Positions 43,694 through 52,964 of a stretch of DNA of 64,000 nucleotides are shown piece after piece. Within the stretch, counting starts at the first letter, position 1. The number at the start of each line of letters is the position of its first letter. This stretch comes from Sulfurihydrogenibium azorense Az-Fu1 (lineage in GTDB: Bacteria > Aquificota > Aquificia > Aquificales > Hydrogenothermaceae), in contig NC_012438.1 of NCBI RefSeq assembly GCF_000021545.1, positions 1,300,003 through 1,364,002 on the forward strand, in the 5' to 3' direction. The translations under genes and the position numbers were made by a program. The notes beneath the pieces were generated by a model. It had not been told where the DNA came from and searched no databases. It saw only the letters and a program-made list of their open reading frames with translations.

Positions 43694-44642
43694 CTAACTT
43701 CTCAATAATATAGGGAATTGGTTCTGGAAGTTTCTCTAACTGTATATGTAAATCTTTATTGGTTCGTGGATGTTTAAAGGTTAAACTGTAAGCAACCAGT
43801 GCGTGGTAATTAAGAATGTTTGATAACTCTACAGCTAAACTTGAGCCTAACTTACTTTTTTTAAATCCGTAAACTTGGTCGTTTAAAAGTGGATGTCCTA
43901 TGGCTGAGAAATGGACTCTTATTTGGTGCGTTCTTCCTGTATGAAGTTTTATATCAACCATTGTAAGATTATGTTTTTCCCATCTTTTTTCAACCCAGTA
44001 CTCCGTTAGGGCATCTCTTAGATTTGTTGCTACTGTTCCCATTTTTTGCCTATCGTATATAGACCTTCCAATAGGTAAATCTATTATACCGTGGTCTTTC
44101 TTTACAATACCTACTACTATTGCTTTATACCTTTTATCTATCTCCCTATTTTGAAACATTTTTTGTAATTCTTTATGGGTAAATTCTGATTTTGCAACTA
44201 TTATTAATCCTGCCGTATCTTTATCAAGTCTGTGGACTATTCCAGCCCTTTCTTTTCCTTGGTATGTAGACACATTTTTAAAATGGTATAACAGAGCATT
44301 TACAAGAGTTCCACTTGTATGTCCCACAGAAGGATGGACTACCATGCCCGGTGGTTTGTAAACAACGGCAAGGTCTTCATCTTCATAGTACACTTTTAAT
44401 GGTATATTTTCTGGGACTACTTCTAAAGGTTGTGGTGGAGGGATAATTACTGTATAACTCTCTCCAACCTTTACTTTCAAAGAAGGCTTTTTAATTGGTT
44501 TGTCTTCTTTTAATATAAAGCCTTTTTCTATTAGGTCTTGATAGTAAGAGCGAGAGTACTCTGGGTAGACTTTTGCTAAGAACTGGTCTAATCTCAAACC
44601 TGCATACTCTTCATTTACCTTAAATGTTAGAATTTCTTCCAT
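43686..44642 (-). CDS. rluD: RluD-family 23S rRNA pseudouridine synthase
   Basis: A 318-residue enzyme: an N-terminal S4 RNA-binding domain (about 12-75, LDQFLAKVYPEYSRSYYQDLI) and an RsuA/RluD catalytic domain with the catalytic Asp in GIVHRLDKDTAGLIIVAK, then RYKAIVVG and HTGRTHQIRVHFSAIGHPLLND. RluD, RluC and RluA-type specificity cannot be fixed without phylogeny, but domain order favours RluD. ATG 44642 is used; GTG one codon earlier is possible. Confidence 0.9.
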   Translation of the reverse strand: MEEILTFKVNEEYAGLRLDQFLAKVYPEYSRSYYQDLIEKGFILKEDKPIKKPSLKVKVGESYTVIIPPPQPLEVVPENIPLKVYYEDEDLAVVYKPPGMVVHPSVGHTSGTLVNALLYHFKNVSTYQGKERAGIVHRLDKDTAGLIIVAKSEFTHKELQKMFQNREIDKRYKAIVVGIVKKDHGIIDLPIGRSIYDRQKMGTVATNLRDALTEYWVEKRWEKHNLTMVDIKLHTGRTHQIRVHFSAIGHPLLNDQVYGFKKSKLGSSLAVELSNILNYHALVAYSLTFKHPRTNKDLHIQLEKLPEPIPYIIEKLDG

Positions 44643-44958
44643 CACTTACATTTTATCCAAGAACTAAGTATTTTTCAAACCTTTTACAAAAATTATTATT
44701 TTTCATATACTTACATAATTAAAATAAAGTTCCATATTTAAATCTATTCTAAAAATACTGCATAAAAAATATGCAATAAAACAATGTTATATTAAAAATT
44801 GCTTATTTATCATCATCTATTCTACCCAATATAAAAATATTAGAATTTTATTAATCAAACAATGTTTTATTTTTTACTAAAAATTTGACATTAAAAGTAT
44901 TTTCAGTAAAATACTGTTTTATTTTTAATAATAAAACCACGTTATAAAGGAGGTTAAC
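44643..44958. promoter_or_regulatory. acs upstream region with four palindromic operators
   Basis: A 316-bp AT-rich gap. Four 17-bp sites of the form ATaAAACA-N-TGTTtTAT lie at 44776-44792 (16 of 17 positions palindromic), 44854-44870, 44906-44922 and 44931-44947. The last abuts the acs ribosome site (GGAGG at 44949). Two more copies precede the porin gene. They are probably operators for one dimeric regulator of the acetate module. The left 130 bp (promoter side of the rluD-type gene) shows nothing I can name. Confidence 0.65.
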
Positions 44959-46851
44959 ATGGAAAAGGCTGATTTACTTTTAAAGGTAGATGAAAAGTAC
45001 TATCCACCACAAGAAATAGTGGAGCAAGCTTGGATTAAGGATTACGAATCTCTCTACAAACAGTCGATTGAGGATAGAGAAGGTTTTTACAGTAAAATTG
45101 CAGAAGAGTTAGAGTGGTTTCAAAAGTGGGATAAAGTTTTAGAGTGGAACTACCCTTACGCAAAATGGTTTATAAATGGAAAAACAAACATCACTTACAA
45201 CTGTATCGATAGACATGTAAAAAATGGAAAAAGAAACAAGGTAGCTTTTATATCTATAGATGAGGAAGGAAACGAAAAAAAAGTTACCTATGGAGAACTT
45301 TTAGACTTAGTAAGCAGACTTGCCAACGGTTTAAAGTCTTTAGGTATTAAAAAAGGTGATAGGGTCTCTATATATATGCCAAACACTGTAGAAGCTGCTA
45401 TTGCCATGCTTGCATGTGCAAGAATTGGTGCTATACACAGTGTAGTTTTTGCTGGATTTAGTGAAGGAGCATTAAAGATAAGAATAGATGATGCAAAAGC
45501 AAAAGCTGTTATAACTGCAACTTACACAAAAAGAAGAGGTAAAAAAATACCTTTATTCCCAACTGTAAAAGAAGCTATAAAAGATTTAGATTTTGTTGAA
45601 AAAGTAATACTCTGGGATAGAGATAACGAATTGTCTGAAGAGTACGAGGAACATAATGTTGTTGATTTTTACAAATTAATTAAAAATTCTTCTAAAGACT
45701 GTCCTCCTGAAATCCAAGACGCAGAAGACCCCCTATTTATCCTTTACACATCAGGAACAACAGGTAAACCAAAAGGTGTTTTACACACAACTGGTGGATA
45801 CATGGTTAATACTTATATGACCTCTAAATACGTGTTTGACTTAAAAGAAAATGATATTTACTGGTGTACTGCAGACGTAGGCTGGATTACAGGACATAGT
45901 TACATAGTGTACGGACCACTAGCAAACGGTGTGACTTCTATAATGATGGAAGGAGTACCTGTATACCCTCATCCTGGAATATGGTGGGAGTACGTTGAGA
46001 AGTACGGCGTTAATGTATTCTACACAGCTCCAACAGCCATAAGAATGCTTATGAGATTTGGAGACGAGATACCTGCTAAGTATGATTTATCATCTTTAAA
46101 AGTTTTAGGGTCTGTAGGAGAGCCTATAAACCCTGAAGCTTGGCTTTGGTACTACAAAAACATAGGAAGAGGAAAAGCTGTAATAGTTGATACATGGTGG
46201 CAAACAGAGACAGGAGCTCATATGATAACAACAGTTCCATCTTACCCAGCAAAACCGGGAAAAGCAGGAAAGCCAATGTTTGGAATAGAGGTTGCAGTTG
46301 TTGATAAGCAAGGAAATCCTATGCCACCAAACCAAGTAGGACACCTTGTTATAAAAAATCCTTGGCCTTCTATGCTTAGAACTTGCTGGGGAGAGCCCGA
46401 AAGATATGAAAAGTACTGGAATGAAATACCAGGATACTACTCAGCTGGAGACCTTGCAGCTATAGATGAAGAAGGTTATATAATGGTTGTTGGTAGAGCT
46501 GATGACGTTTTAAGCGTTGCAGGACACAGAATAGGAACTGCAGAAGTAGAGTCAGCAATAGTTGAAAATCATGCCGTTACAGAAGCAGCTGTAATAGGAA
46601 AACCAAACGAGATAAAAGGAGAATCTATAAAAGCGTTCGTAATCTTAAAAGAAGGATACCAACCATCAGAAGAGCTAAAAGAGAGAATAAAAGACACAGT
46701 AAGAGAAGTACTTGGACCTATAGCTGTTCCGGACGAGATAGAATTTGTAGATAAACTACCAAAAACAAGAAGTGGAAAAATAATGAGAAGACTTTTAAAA
46801 GCAAGAGAGTTAGGCCTTGAAATTGGAGACACTTCTACTTTAGAAGAGTAA
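44959..46851 (+). CDS. acs: Acetyl-CoA synthetase
   Basis: A 630-residue AMP-forming enzyme that makes acetyl-CoA from acetate, CoA and ATP. The adenylation P-loop YTSGTTGKPKGV (about residue 265), GWITGHSYIVYGPL, DTWWQTETGAHM and YSAGDLAAIDEEGYIMVVGRADDVL are all present. The C-terminal TRSGKIMRRLLKA carries the catalytic lysine that Pat-type acetyltransferases modify. AAGGAGG precedes the ATG. A terminator separates it from the porin, but shared operators tie them together. Confidence 0.97.
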   Translation: MEKADLLLKVDEKYYPPQEIVEQAWIKDYESLYKQSIEDREGFYSKIAEELEWFQKWDKVLEWNYPYAKWFINGKTNITYNCIDRHVKNGKRNKVAFISIDEEGNEKKVTYGELLDLVSRLANGLKSLGIKKGDRVSIYMPNTVEAAIAMLACARIGAIHSVVFAGFSEGALKIRIDDAKAKAVITATYTKRRGKKIPLFPTVKEAIKDLDFVEKVILWDRDNELSEEYEEHNVVDFYKLIKNSSKDCPPEIQDAEDPLFILYTSGTTGKPKGVLHTTGGYMVNTYMTSKYVFDLKENDIYWCTADVGWITGHSYIVYGPLANGVTSIMMEGVPVYPHPGIWWEYVEKYGVNVFYTAPTAIRMLMRFGDEIPAKYDLSSLKVLGSVGEPINPEAWLWYYKNIGRGKAVIVDTWWQTETGAHMITTVPSYPAKPGKAGKPMFGIEVAVVDKQGNPMPPNQVGHLVIKNPWPSMLRTCWGEPERYEKYWNEIPGYYSAGDLAAIDEEGYIMVVGRADDVLSVAGHRIGTAEVESAIVENHAVTEAAVIGKPNEIKGESIKAFVILKEGYQPSEELKERIKDTVREVLGPIAVPDEIEFVDKLPKTRSGKIMRRLLKARELGLEIGDTSTLEE

Positions 46852-46865
46852 GTTTTTTTATAGAT

Positions 46866-46894
46866 AACCTCTCCATTTTGGAGAGGTTTTTTTA
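46866..46894 (+). terminator. Terminator of acs
   Basis: AACCTCTCC / GGAGAGGTT stem (46866-46874 with 46880-46888), ATTTT loop and a run of eight T. It starts 15 bp after the acs stop. Confidence 0.9.
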
Positions 46895-46911
46895 TTGCTT
46901 GAAAAAAGTAA

Positions 46912-46953
46912 ATATAACAGTGTTATAAATATAAGAATATAACGATGTTTTAA
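46912..46953 (+). promoter_or_regulatory. Two operators upstream of the porin gene
   Basis: TATAACAGTGTTATA at 46913-46927 is a perfect 15-bp palindrome of the same type as the acs sites; a weaker copy (ATAACGATGTTTTAA) lies at 46939-46953. Both are within 70 bp of the porin ATG. Confidence 0.65.
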
Positions 46954-46981
46954 TAAAACTACTTTATTAGGAGGTTAAACG

Positions 46982-48340
46982 ATGAAAAAGATTTTGGCAC
47001 TGTCGGCAATTTTGGCAGTAGGCTCAACTCAGGTATTTGCAGCAAACGACCTTGAGTCTGCTTTCAAAGAAAGTAAGATTATGGGTCAGTTTAGAGCTTT
47101 CTACATTGATAGGGATTACAACACTGCGTTCTCAAAAAATGACCGTTCAGCTTTTGCAATCGGTGGTAAGTTTGGATTTGAGACAGCAGCTGTCAACGGC
47201 TTAAAGTTTGGTATTATGGCTTACACAACTAACGCAATAAACCCAAATAGAACTAATGGTAACGGGACTCCAAACTTACATATGGATCCATCTTTATTCG
47301 GTAAAGATAGAAAAGGTGTTACTTACATAGGTCAACTTTATCTTAATTACTCTTACAAAAATACCAATGTAAAAATAGGAAGACAGGAAATAAACACACC
47401 TATGGCAGGTATGGATGATGCAAGGATGCTTCCAAACCTCTTTGAAGGTATCGTAATTACAAATAAAGACCTACCTAAAACAACCTTAATAGGTGCTCAC
47501 TTCTGGAATATGGCTTATGGAACATTTGCAAACGCCTATTCAGCATGTAGTTACCTTGGAATACAATCAGGTTATGGTTGCGGAGGATACTCAAGTCTAA
47601 ATCAAGGATTAGCTAAATACGACACAGGAAACTTTATGAATATGGGTAAACAGGCTATAGGAAAGTCTAACGCTGGAGTAACAGTCTTAGCTGCGATTTA
47701 CGAAGGAATACCTAATTTAAAACTTCAAGCTTGGGACTACTACGCTTGGGATATGATGAACATCTTATATCTCCAAGGTGATTACACTTTAAATTTATCT
47801 AATATAAAAACTACAGTATCAGCCCAGTATATAAACGAAACAAACGTTGGAGATAATGTTAAAAAAGTTTTTGGTAAAGAAGTTGGAGCAAACCTTTTTG
47901 GAGCAAAAATTAACTTTAATATTCCAACTTCTGTAGTTCAAAACTTTAATCTTTATGCAGCATACTCTACAACAGGTAGTGATACAGATAAAGTGTTAAA
48001 TGGTGGACTTATCACTCCTTGGGGTGGAACACCAGGATTTGTACAAGGTACAGTTACAAGACTTGGATACGTAGCAGACACAACTGCTTGGAAAGTTGGG
48101 ACAAGCTTTGACATAATAAAAGGCTTAAACCTACACTTAGCTTACTCTTACTTTAATGTTGGAAGTAAGGCAAAATATGCTTTAACAACCCACGATGCAA
48201 GCGAGACAAACTGGGATCTAACTTGGAAGTGTAGATTAATCAAAAATTTAGAGGTAAGAGCAAGGGGAATATACACTTGGAACTTTGTCCCAGGACAAAA
48301 CTTTACAGAGTATAGATTAATAGCAAACTACAACTTTTAA
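46982..48340 (+). CDS. Outer-membrane porin
   Basis: A 452-residue protein with a Sec signal peptide (MKKILALSAILAVGSTQVFA) and a repeated amphipathic beta-strand pattern ending in the classic C-terminal aromatic ...YRLIANYNF. It resembles OprD-like or epsilonproteobacterial porins. Position between acs and the acetate permease suggests an entry route for acetate or other carboxylates; the direct solute is inferred. AGGAGG precedes the ATG. Cysteines in YSACSYLG and YGCGG could form a loop disulfide. Confidence 0.85.
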   Translation: MKKILALSAILAVGSTQVFAANDLESAFKESKIMGQFRAFYIDRDYNTAFSKNDRSAFAIGGKFGFETAAVNGLKFGIMAYTTNAINPNRTNGNGTPNLHMDPSLFGKDRKGVTYIGQLYLNYSYKNTNVKIGRQEINTPMAGMDDARMLPNLFEGIVITNKDLPKTTLIGAHFWNMAYGTFANAYSACSYLGIQSGYGCGGYSSLNQGLAKYDTGNFMNMGKQAIGKSNAGVTVLAAIYEGIPNLKLQAWDYYAWDMMNILYLQGDYTLNLSNIKTTVSAQYINETNVGDNVKKVFGKEVGANLFGAKINFNIPTSVVQNFNLYAAYSTTGSDTDKVLNGGLITPWGGTPGFVQGTVTRLGYVADTTAWKVGTSFDIIKGLNLHLAYSYFNVGSKAKYALTTHDASETNWDLTWKCRLIKNLEVRARGIYTWNFVPGQNFTEYRLIANYNF

Positions 48341-48355
48341 TAGGAGGTAAGCGTT

Positions 48356-48670
48356 ATGGACAGAAGTCTTATTGAAAAAATAAAAAACGACCCTGACTTT
48401 CAAAAGTTAGTATCAGAAAGAAACAGGGTAATGGTTATTCTTACAGCGTTAGAGCTGATAATCTACTTTGGATTTATCCTACTGGTTGCCTTTAACAAAG
48501 AATTTTTAGCTCAAAAAATTGGAGAAGGTGTTGTAACAATCGGTATACCTATTGGTATTGGTGTTATCGTCTTATCTTTCTTATTAACTGGAGTATACGT
48601 CTACATTGCAAACAAAGATTACGATGAACTCTCAGAAAAAATAAAGAAAAAATACTTAAAGGAGGTTTAA
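48356..48670 (+). CDS. DUF485 membrane protein (YjcH-like)
   Basis: A 104-residue protein with two transmembrane helices (about 27-47 and 61-83) and a [24 protein letters not shown]-terminus typical of DUF485. In many bacteria this small protein is encoded immediately before the acetate permease ActP and is thought to assist it. Here it ends 1 bp before actP, with AGGAGG inside its tail serving actP. Confidence 0.9.
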   Translation: MDRSLIEKIKNDPDFQKLVSERNRVMVILTALELIIYFGFILLVAFNKEFLAQKIGEGVVTIGIPIGIGVIVLSFLLTGVYVYIANKDYDELSEKIKKKYLKEV

Positions 48671-48671
48671 C

Positions 48672-50405
48672 ATGACAAAAAGGGGACTTTTATTTTGGTT
48701 TTTAAGTTTTGTTATAGTTTCAATAGCATTTGCAGCTGGTAGTGTTGATGGAAACGTTCAAAAACAGGCTGTTAATATGACTGCCATTACAATGTTTATA
48801 CTTTTTGTTGTAGCTACTTTAGGTATTACATACTGGGCAGCTAAGAGAACAAGAACTGCAAAGGATTTTTACACAGCTGGTGGTGGTATCACTGGATTTC
48901 AAAATGGTCTTGCAATAGCTGGAGACTACATGTCAGCAGCTTCTTTCTTGGGTATCGCAGGACTTGTTTACACGTCAGGATACGATGGACTTTTATACTC
49001 AATTGGTTTCTTAGTAGGCTGGCCTATAGTTATGTTCTTACTTTCTGAGCCACTTAGAAACCTTGGAAAGTACACTTTTGCCGATGTCACTTCCTTTAGA
49101 CTTGAACAAAGAAGAATAAGAATCCTTGCTGCTATCGGTTCTTTATCAGTTGTTACTTTTTACCTTATCGCTCAGATGGTTGGTGCAGGTAAATTAATAC
49201 AGCTTTTATTTGGACTACCTTACTCTACAGCTGTTATAGTAGTAGGTGCTTTAATGATAACTTACGTTGCGTTTGGTGGGATGCTTGCAACTACTTGGAT
49301 TCAGATCGTAAAAGCTGTTTTACTCCTTGGTGGTGCATCCTTTATGGCGTTTATGGTTCTTCTACACTTTGGATTTAGTTTTGAATCACTATTTTCAACA
49401 GCTACCAAGGTTCATGCAAAAGGTGAAGCTATTATGGCTCCGGGTGGACTCGTATCAGACCCGTTAAACGCTATATCTTTAGGACTTGCTCTAATGTTTG
49501 GAACGGCAGGACTACCTCACATACTAATGAGATTCTTTACAGTACCAAACGCAAAAGAAGCAAGAAAGTCAGTATTCTTTGCAACAGGATTTATAGGCTA
49601 CTTCTATATACTTACTTTCATCATAGGTTTTGGAGCTATTGCTTTATTTGTAAACCATCCTGAGTATTTCCAAAACGCAAAACAGATTGTTGTTGATGGA
49701 ATAACAAAAATAGTTAGTGCTACAGACGAAACTAAAAACTTGATAGGAGATAAAAAAGCGTTAATCGGTGGAGATAACATGACAGCTATCCATCTTGCAG
49801 AAGCTGTAGGTGGATCAGCATTCATGGGATTCATATCAGCAGTTGCATTTGCTACTATATTGGCAGTTGTTTCTGGACTAACTTTAGCTGGAGCTTCTAC
49901 TTTATCCCACGACCTGTATGCAAACGTTATAGCAAAAGAAAAAGATGAACAAAAAGAGATGAAAGTTTCAAGAATAGCAACTTTTGTAATCGGTATACTA
50001 GCAATAATCTTAGGTATAATCTTTGAAAAACAAAACGTAGCGTTTATGGTTGGACTGGCGTTTGCTATTGCTGCATCAGTAAACTTCCCGATACTTCTTT
50101 TATCTATATACTGGAAAAACCTTACTACAAGAGGTGCATTCTGGGGTGGTTTAGCTGGATTAGTTGTTGCTTTAGTATTAATCGTTATATCTCCTACTGT
50201 ATGGGTTGATGTATTTAAAAATCCAGAGCCAATAATAAAGCTTAAAAACCCCGCATTATTCTCAATGCTCACTACATTTGTTTTAACAATACTAATATCC
50301 AAACTTGACAACTCCGAAAGAGCTAAAGAAGACAGAGAAGGCTTTGAACCTCAGTATATCAGGTCTCAAACCGGAATAGGTGCAGAAGGAGCTGTCCATC
50401 ACTAA
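48672..50405 (+). CDS. actP: Acetate:cation symporter (SSS family)
   Basis: A 577-residue sodium:solute symporter with about 13 spans and an N-terminal signal-like segment, as in ActP. Family blocks include [51 protein letters not shown] and [21 protein letters not shown]. Together with Acs it would take up and activate acetate. The companion DUF485 gene supports this over a general carboxylate permease. AAGGAGG sits just before the ATG. Confidence 0.94.
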   Translation: MTKRGLLFWFLSFVIVSIAFAAGSVDGNVQKQAVNMTAITMFILFVVATLGITYWAAKRTRTAKDFYTAGGGITGFQNGLAIAGDYMSAASFLGIAGLVYTSGYDGLLYSIGFLVGWPIVMFLLSEPLRNLGKYTFADVTSFRLEQRRIRILAAIGSLSVVTFYLIAQMVGAGKLIQLLFGLPYSTAVIVVGALMITYVAFGGMLATTWIQIVKAVLLLGGASFMAFMVLLHFGFSFESLFSTATKVHAKGEAIMAPGGLVSDPLNAISLGLALMFGTAGLPHILMRFFTVPNAKEARKSVFFATGFIGYFYILTFIIGFGAIALFVNHPEYFQNAKQIVVDGITKIVSATDETKNLIGDKKALIGGDNMTAIHLAEAVGGSAFMGFISAVAFATILAVVSGLTLAGASTLSHDLYANVIAKEKDEQKEMKVSRIATFVIGILAIILGIIFEKQNVAFMVGLAFAIAASVNFPILLLSIYWKNLTTRGAFWGGLAGLVVALVLIVISPTVWVDVFKNPEPIIKLKNPALFSMLTTFVLTILISKLDNSERAKEDREGFEPQYIRSQTGIGAEGAVHH

Positions 50406-50414
50406 TGCCAAGTA

Positions 50415-50440
50415 AAGGGGGCTTTTAAGCCTCCTTTTTA
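50415..50440 (+). terminator. Terminator-like hairpin after actP
   Basis: GGGGGCTT / AAGCCTCC stem with one G-U pair and a T-run after it, between actP and the regulator gene, 10 bp after the actP stop. Confidence 0.75.
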
Positions 50441-50459
50441 AAAATCAAGGAGATTAGAG

Positions 50460-52268
50460 ATGAGTATAGCAGATATCAAGCTTTTTTTAAAAACATGCTA
50501 TCCTTTTGAGCTACTGACAGATTCACAGCTAAACGAGATTATAGATAACACAGAGATAGTGTATCTAAAGCCAAATCAAACAGTATTAAACCTTCCGGAT
50601 TTTTACTATATCATTCTAAAAGGGTCGGTAGTTGAAAAGGATTTAGCAGGAAATGAATTAAATTATTTTGGAGAGAAAGACAGTTTTGATTATCTATCAA
50701 TAATAGGTCAAAACGAAAACCAGTTTATTACTGTAGAAGAGTGTATACTCTACAGATTTCCATCAACCATACTACTAAAGCTAATCTCTGAAAATCCTGA
50801 TTTTGCAAGGTACTTTAAAAAATCTACAAAAGAGAAACTTTCTTCCATAGCTTCAGAAAATCCTTATCTATTCTCAAAAGTTAAAGATATAAAGTATCAA
50901 AAACCTTTGATAGTTGAAAGTAGCTCTTCTATCTACGAAGCTGTAAAAAAGATGACCGAAGAAAAGGCTTTAAGTATAATAGTTAAATACTCAGATACCT
51001 ACGGCATAGTAACAGACTCAGACTTAAGAAAAAAAGTTATTCTTTCCAAAAAAAATGTAGAAGACCCTATAGGAGATATAGCAAACAAAAACATTATAAG
51101 TGTAAACCCAGATACTTTCTTATTTGATGCAATAATAACAATGATAAAACACAACATAAAAAGAGTTGTAATTAAAGATGAAAACAACCAAATAATCGGA
51201 GTTTTAAACGAAGTAGATATACTAACCCAGTACTCAAACCAACCTCAGTTTTTAGCACTACAGGTAGAAAGAGCAAAATCAGTGGAAGAATTAAAAGTCA
51301 TATCAGACTCAATGATAAACACAGTAAAACTTCTTCATAAAGAAGGAATAAGAACCCGTCATATAATGAAATTTGTATCAGAGATAAACGAAAAAATATT
51401 TAAAAAATTATTCAGTCTTCTCGCAGACGAGAGTATAAGAGAAAACACTTGCTTAATAGTTATGGGAAGTGAAGGCAGACAAGAGCAGATACTCAAAACA
51501 GACCAAGATAACGGTTTAATTCTGTCTGATAATTTTGAGTTTGATAAAGAAGTTTTAGAAAACTTTTCAAAAAACTTTATAGAAGCTCTCAAAACGTTAG
51601 GTTATCCAGAGTGTAAAGGAAACGTAATGCTTACAAATCCACAATGGAGAAAAACTTTAAAAGAGTTTAAGGAATCTATTTTTGAGTATATAAACAACAT
51701 AACCCCAGAAAACATGCTAAACCTTGCAATACTCATAGACTTAAGACCTATTGAAGGAAAGATAGAACTGGCAGAAAAACTTAGAGAGTACATTTTTGAA
51801 AACATCTCAGACAACAAAACATTTCTATCTTGGTTTGCATTACCAACTATAAACTTTAAAACACCTTTAAACTTTTTTGGTGGATTTGAGACAGAAAAAG
51901 GAGAACACAAAGGAGAGTTAGACATAAAAAAAGGTGGTATATTCCCTATCATTCATGGTGTTAGGTCTTTAGCTGTTGAGAATAGAATAACTCAAACAAA
52001 CACATTTAACCGTATAAAAGAACTGGTTAATTTAAATGTAATAAATAAAGATTTTGGCAGAGAATTAATAGAGTCGTTAGAATTTATGCTAACTTTAAGA
52101 CTTAGAGAAAGACTTAAAAAGATAGAGATGAAAAAACAACCCGACGATTATATAAATGTAAACTCTCTAACAAACTATGAAAAAGATTTATTAAAAGAGT
52201 CTTTTAAAGTTGTAAACAAATTTAAAGATTTTATAACAAACCACTATAAACTAAACTACTTAAGATGA
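50460..52268 (+). CDS. cNMP-binding / CBS / DUF294 nucleotidyltransferase-like regulator
   Basis: A 602-residue cytosolic protein with four parts: an N-terminal cyclic-nucleotide-binding-like domain (about 10-125), a pair of CBS domains (about 140-265, KALSIIVKYSDTYGIVTDSDLR and IKRVVIKDENNQIIGVLNEVDIL), a DUF294 nucleotidyltransferase-like domain with MGSEGRQEQILKTDQDNGLI, and a C-terminal DUF294_C domain. It resembles GlnD-type transferases and is a recurrent neighbour of acs/actP. It probably senses nucleotides and modifies or gates an acetate-pathway target; the target is unknown. It shares a 4-bp overlap with the exonuclease gene. Confidence 0.88.
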   Translation: MSIADIKLFLKTCYPFELLTDSQLNEIIDNTEIVYLKPNQTVLNLPDFYYIILKGSVVEKDLAGNELNYFGEKDSFDYLSIIGQNENQFITVEECILYRFPSTILLKLISENPDFARYFKKSTKEKLSSIASENPYLFSKVKDIKYQKPLIVESSSSIYEAVKKMTEEKALSIIVKYSDTYGIVTDSDLRKKVILSKKNVEDPIGDIANKNIISVNPDTFLFDAIITMIKHNIKRVVIKDENNQIIGVLNEVDILTQYSNQPQFLALQVERAKSVEELKVISDSMINTVKLLHKEGIRTRHIMKFVSEINEKIFKKLFSLLADESIRENTCLIVMGSEGRQEQILKTDQDNGLILSDNFEFDKEVLENFSKNFIEALKTLGYPECKGNVMLTNPQWRKTLKEFKESIFEYINNITPENMLNLAILIDLRPIEGKIELAEKLREYIFENISDNKTFLSWFALPTINFKTPLNFFGGFETEKGEHKGELDIKKGGIFPIIHGVRSLAVENRITQTNTFNRIKELVNLNVINKDFGRELIESLEFMLTLRLRERLKKIEMKKQPDDYINVNSLTNYEKDLLKESFKVVNKFKDFITNHYKLNYLR

Positions 52269-52879
52269 TAAATTTATTAAAACGCCTAAAAAAAGAATTT
52301 TTAAAGAAAAAACTTAAAGACAATGAGTTCCTATTTCTTTTTGATGACCCACCAGAAGATGAGTACGTAGTCTTTGACACAGAAACAACAGGCTTAAACC
52401 CAAAAACAGACGACATTCTCTCCATCGGAGCTGTAAAGATAAAACAAAACAGAATCCTTTTAAATGATAGATTTTACACAGTAGTAAAACCAGAAAGAGA
52501 AATAAATGAAGAAACGATAAAGATACACGGACTTAGGAAAAAAGACCTTGAAAACGGCATTCCCATAGAAAAAGCTATAAAGGACTTTTTAAGATTTATA
52601 GGTAGTAGACCTCTTGTTGGATATTACATAGATTTTGATGTAGCAATGATAAACAAGTATACAAAAAAAATCATAGGAATACCTCTTCCAAACAAAAAAA
52701 TAGAAGTATCCGGAATGTACTACGATTACAAGATAGGTACAATACCACAGGGATTTGTAGATTTAAGGTTTGATTCTATCCTAAAAGGCCTAAAAATTCC
52801 ATCTTTTGGAAAACACGACGCCTTAAACGATGCCATCATGACCGGACTTATTTTTTTAAAGTTGAAGTCAAAAAATTAA
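52265..52879 (+). CDS. DEDDh 3'-5' exonuclease (DnaQ-like)
   Basis: A 204-residue exonuclease with the DEDDh set: FDTETTGL (Exo I), the HGL helix after the KPEREINEETIKIHGL strand, GYYIDFDVAM (Exo II) and HDALNDAIM (Exo III). The basic N-terminus (about 20 residues) precedes the domain. Its constant pairing with the DUF294 regulator in acetate operons hints at a signalling rather than proofreading job, possibly degrading a small RNA or nucleotide signal. It is unlikely to be the main PolIII epsilon, because the clamp-binding and polymerase-binding tail is absent. Confidence 0.85.
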   Translation: MINLLKRLKKEFLKKKLKDNEFLFLFDDPPEDEYVVFDTETTGLNPKTDDILSIGAVKIKQNRILLNDRFYTVVKPEREINEETIKIHGLRKKDLENGIPIEKAIKDFLRFIGSRPLVGYYIDFDVAMINKYTKKIIGIPLPNKKIEVSGMYYDYKIGTIPQGFVDLRFDSILKGLKIPSFGKHDALNDAIMTGLIFLKLKSKN

Positions 52880-52964
52880 CAAATTTACAAAATATTTACA
52901 CAAAAAAATTAAAAGAAAATATATAATATAAAGTGATAAAATTTAACCAGAAGGAGAGAAATTA

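Noticed and set aside
44646-44775. Small RNA or gene in the left part of the acs upstream gap
   Set aside because: No hairpin with a T-run, no ribosome site and only low-complexity A/T sequence.
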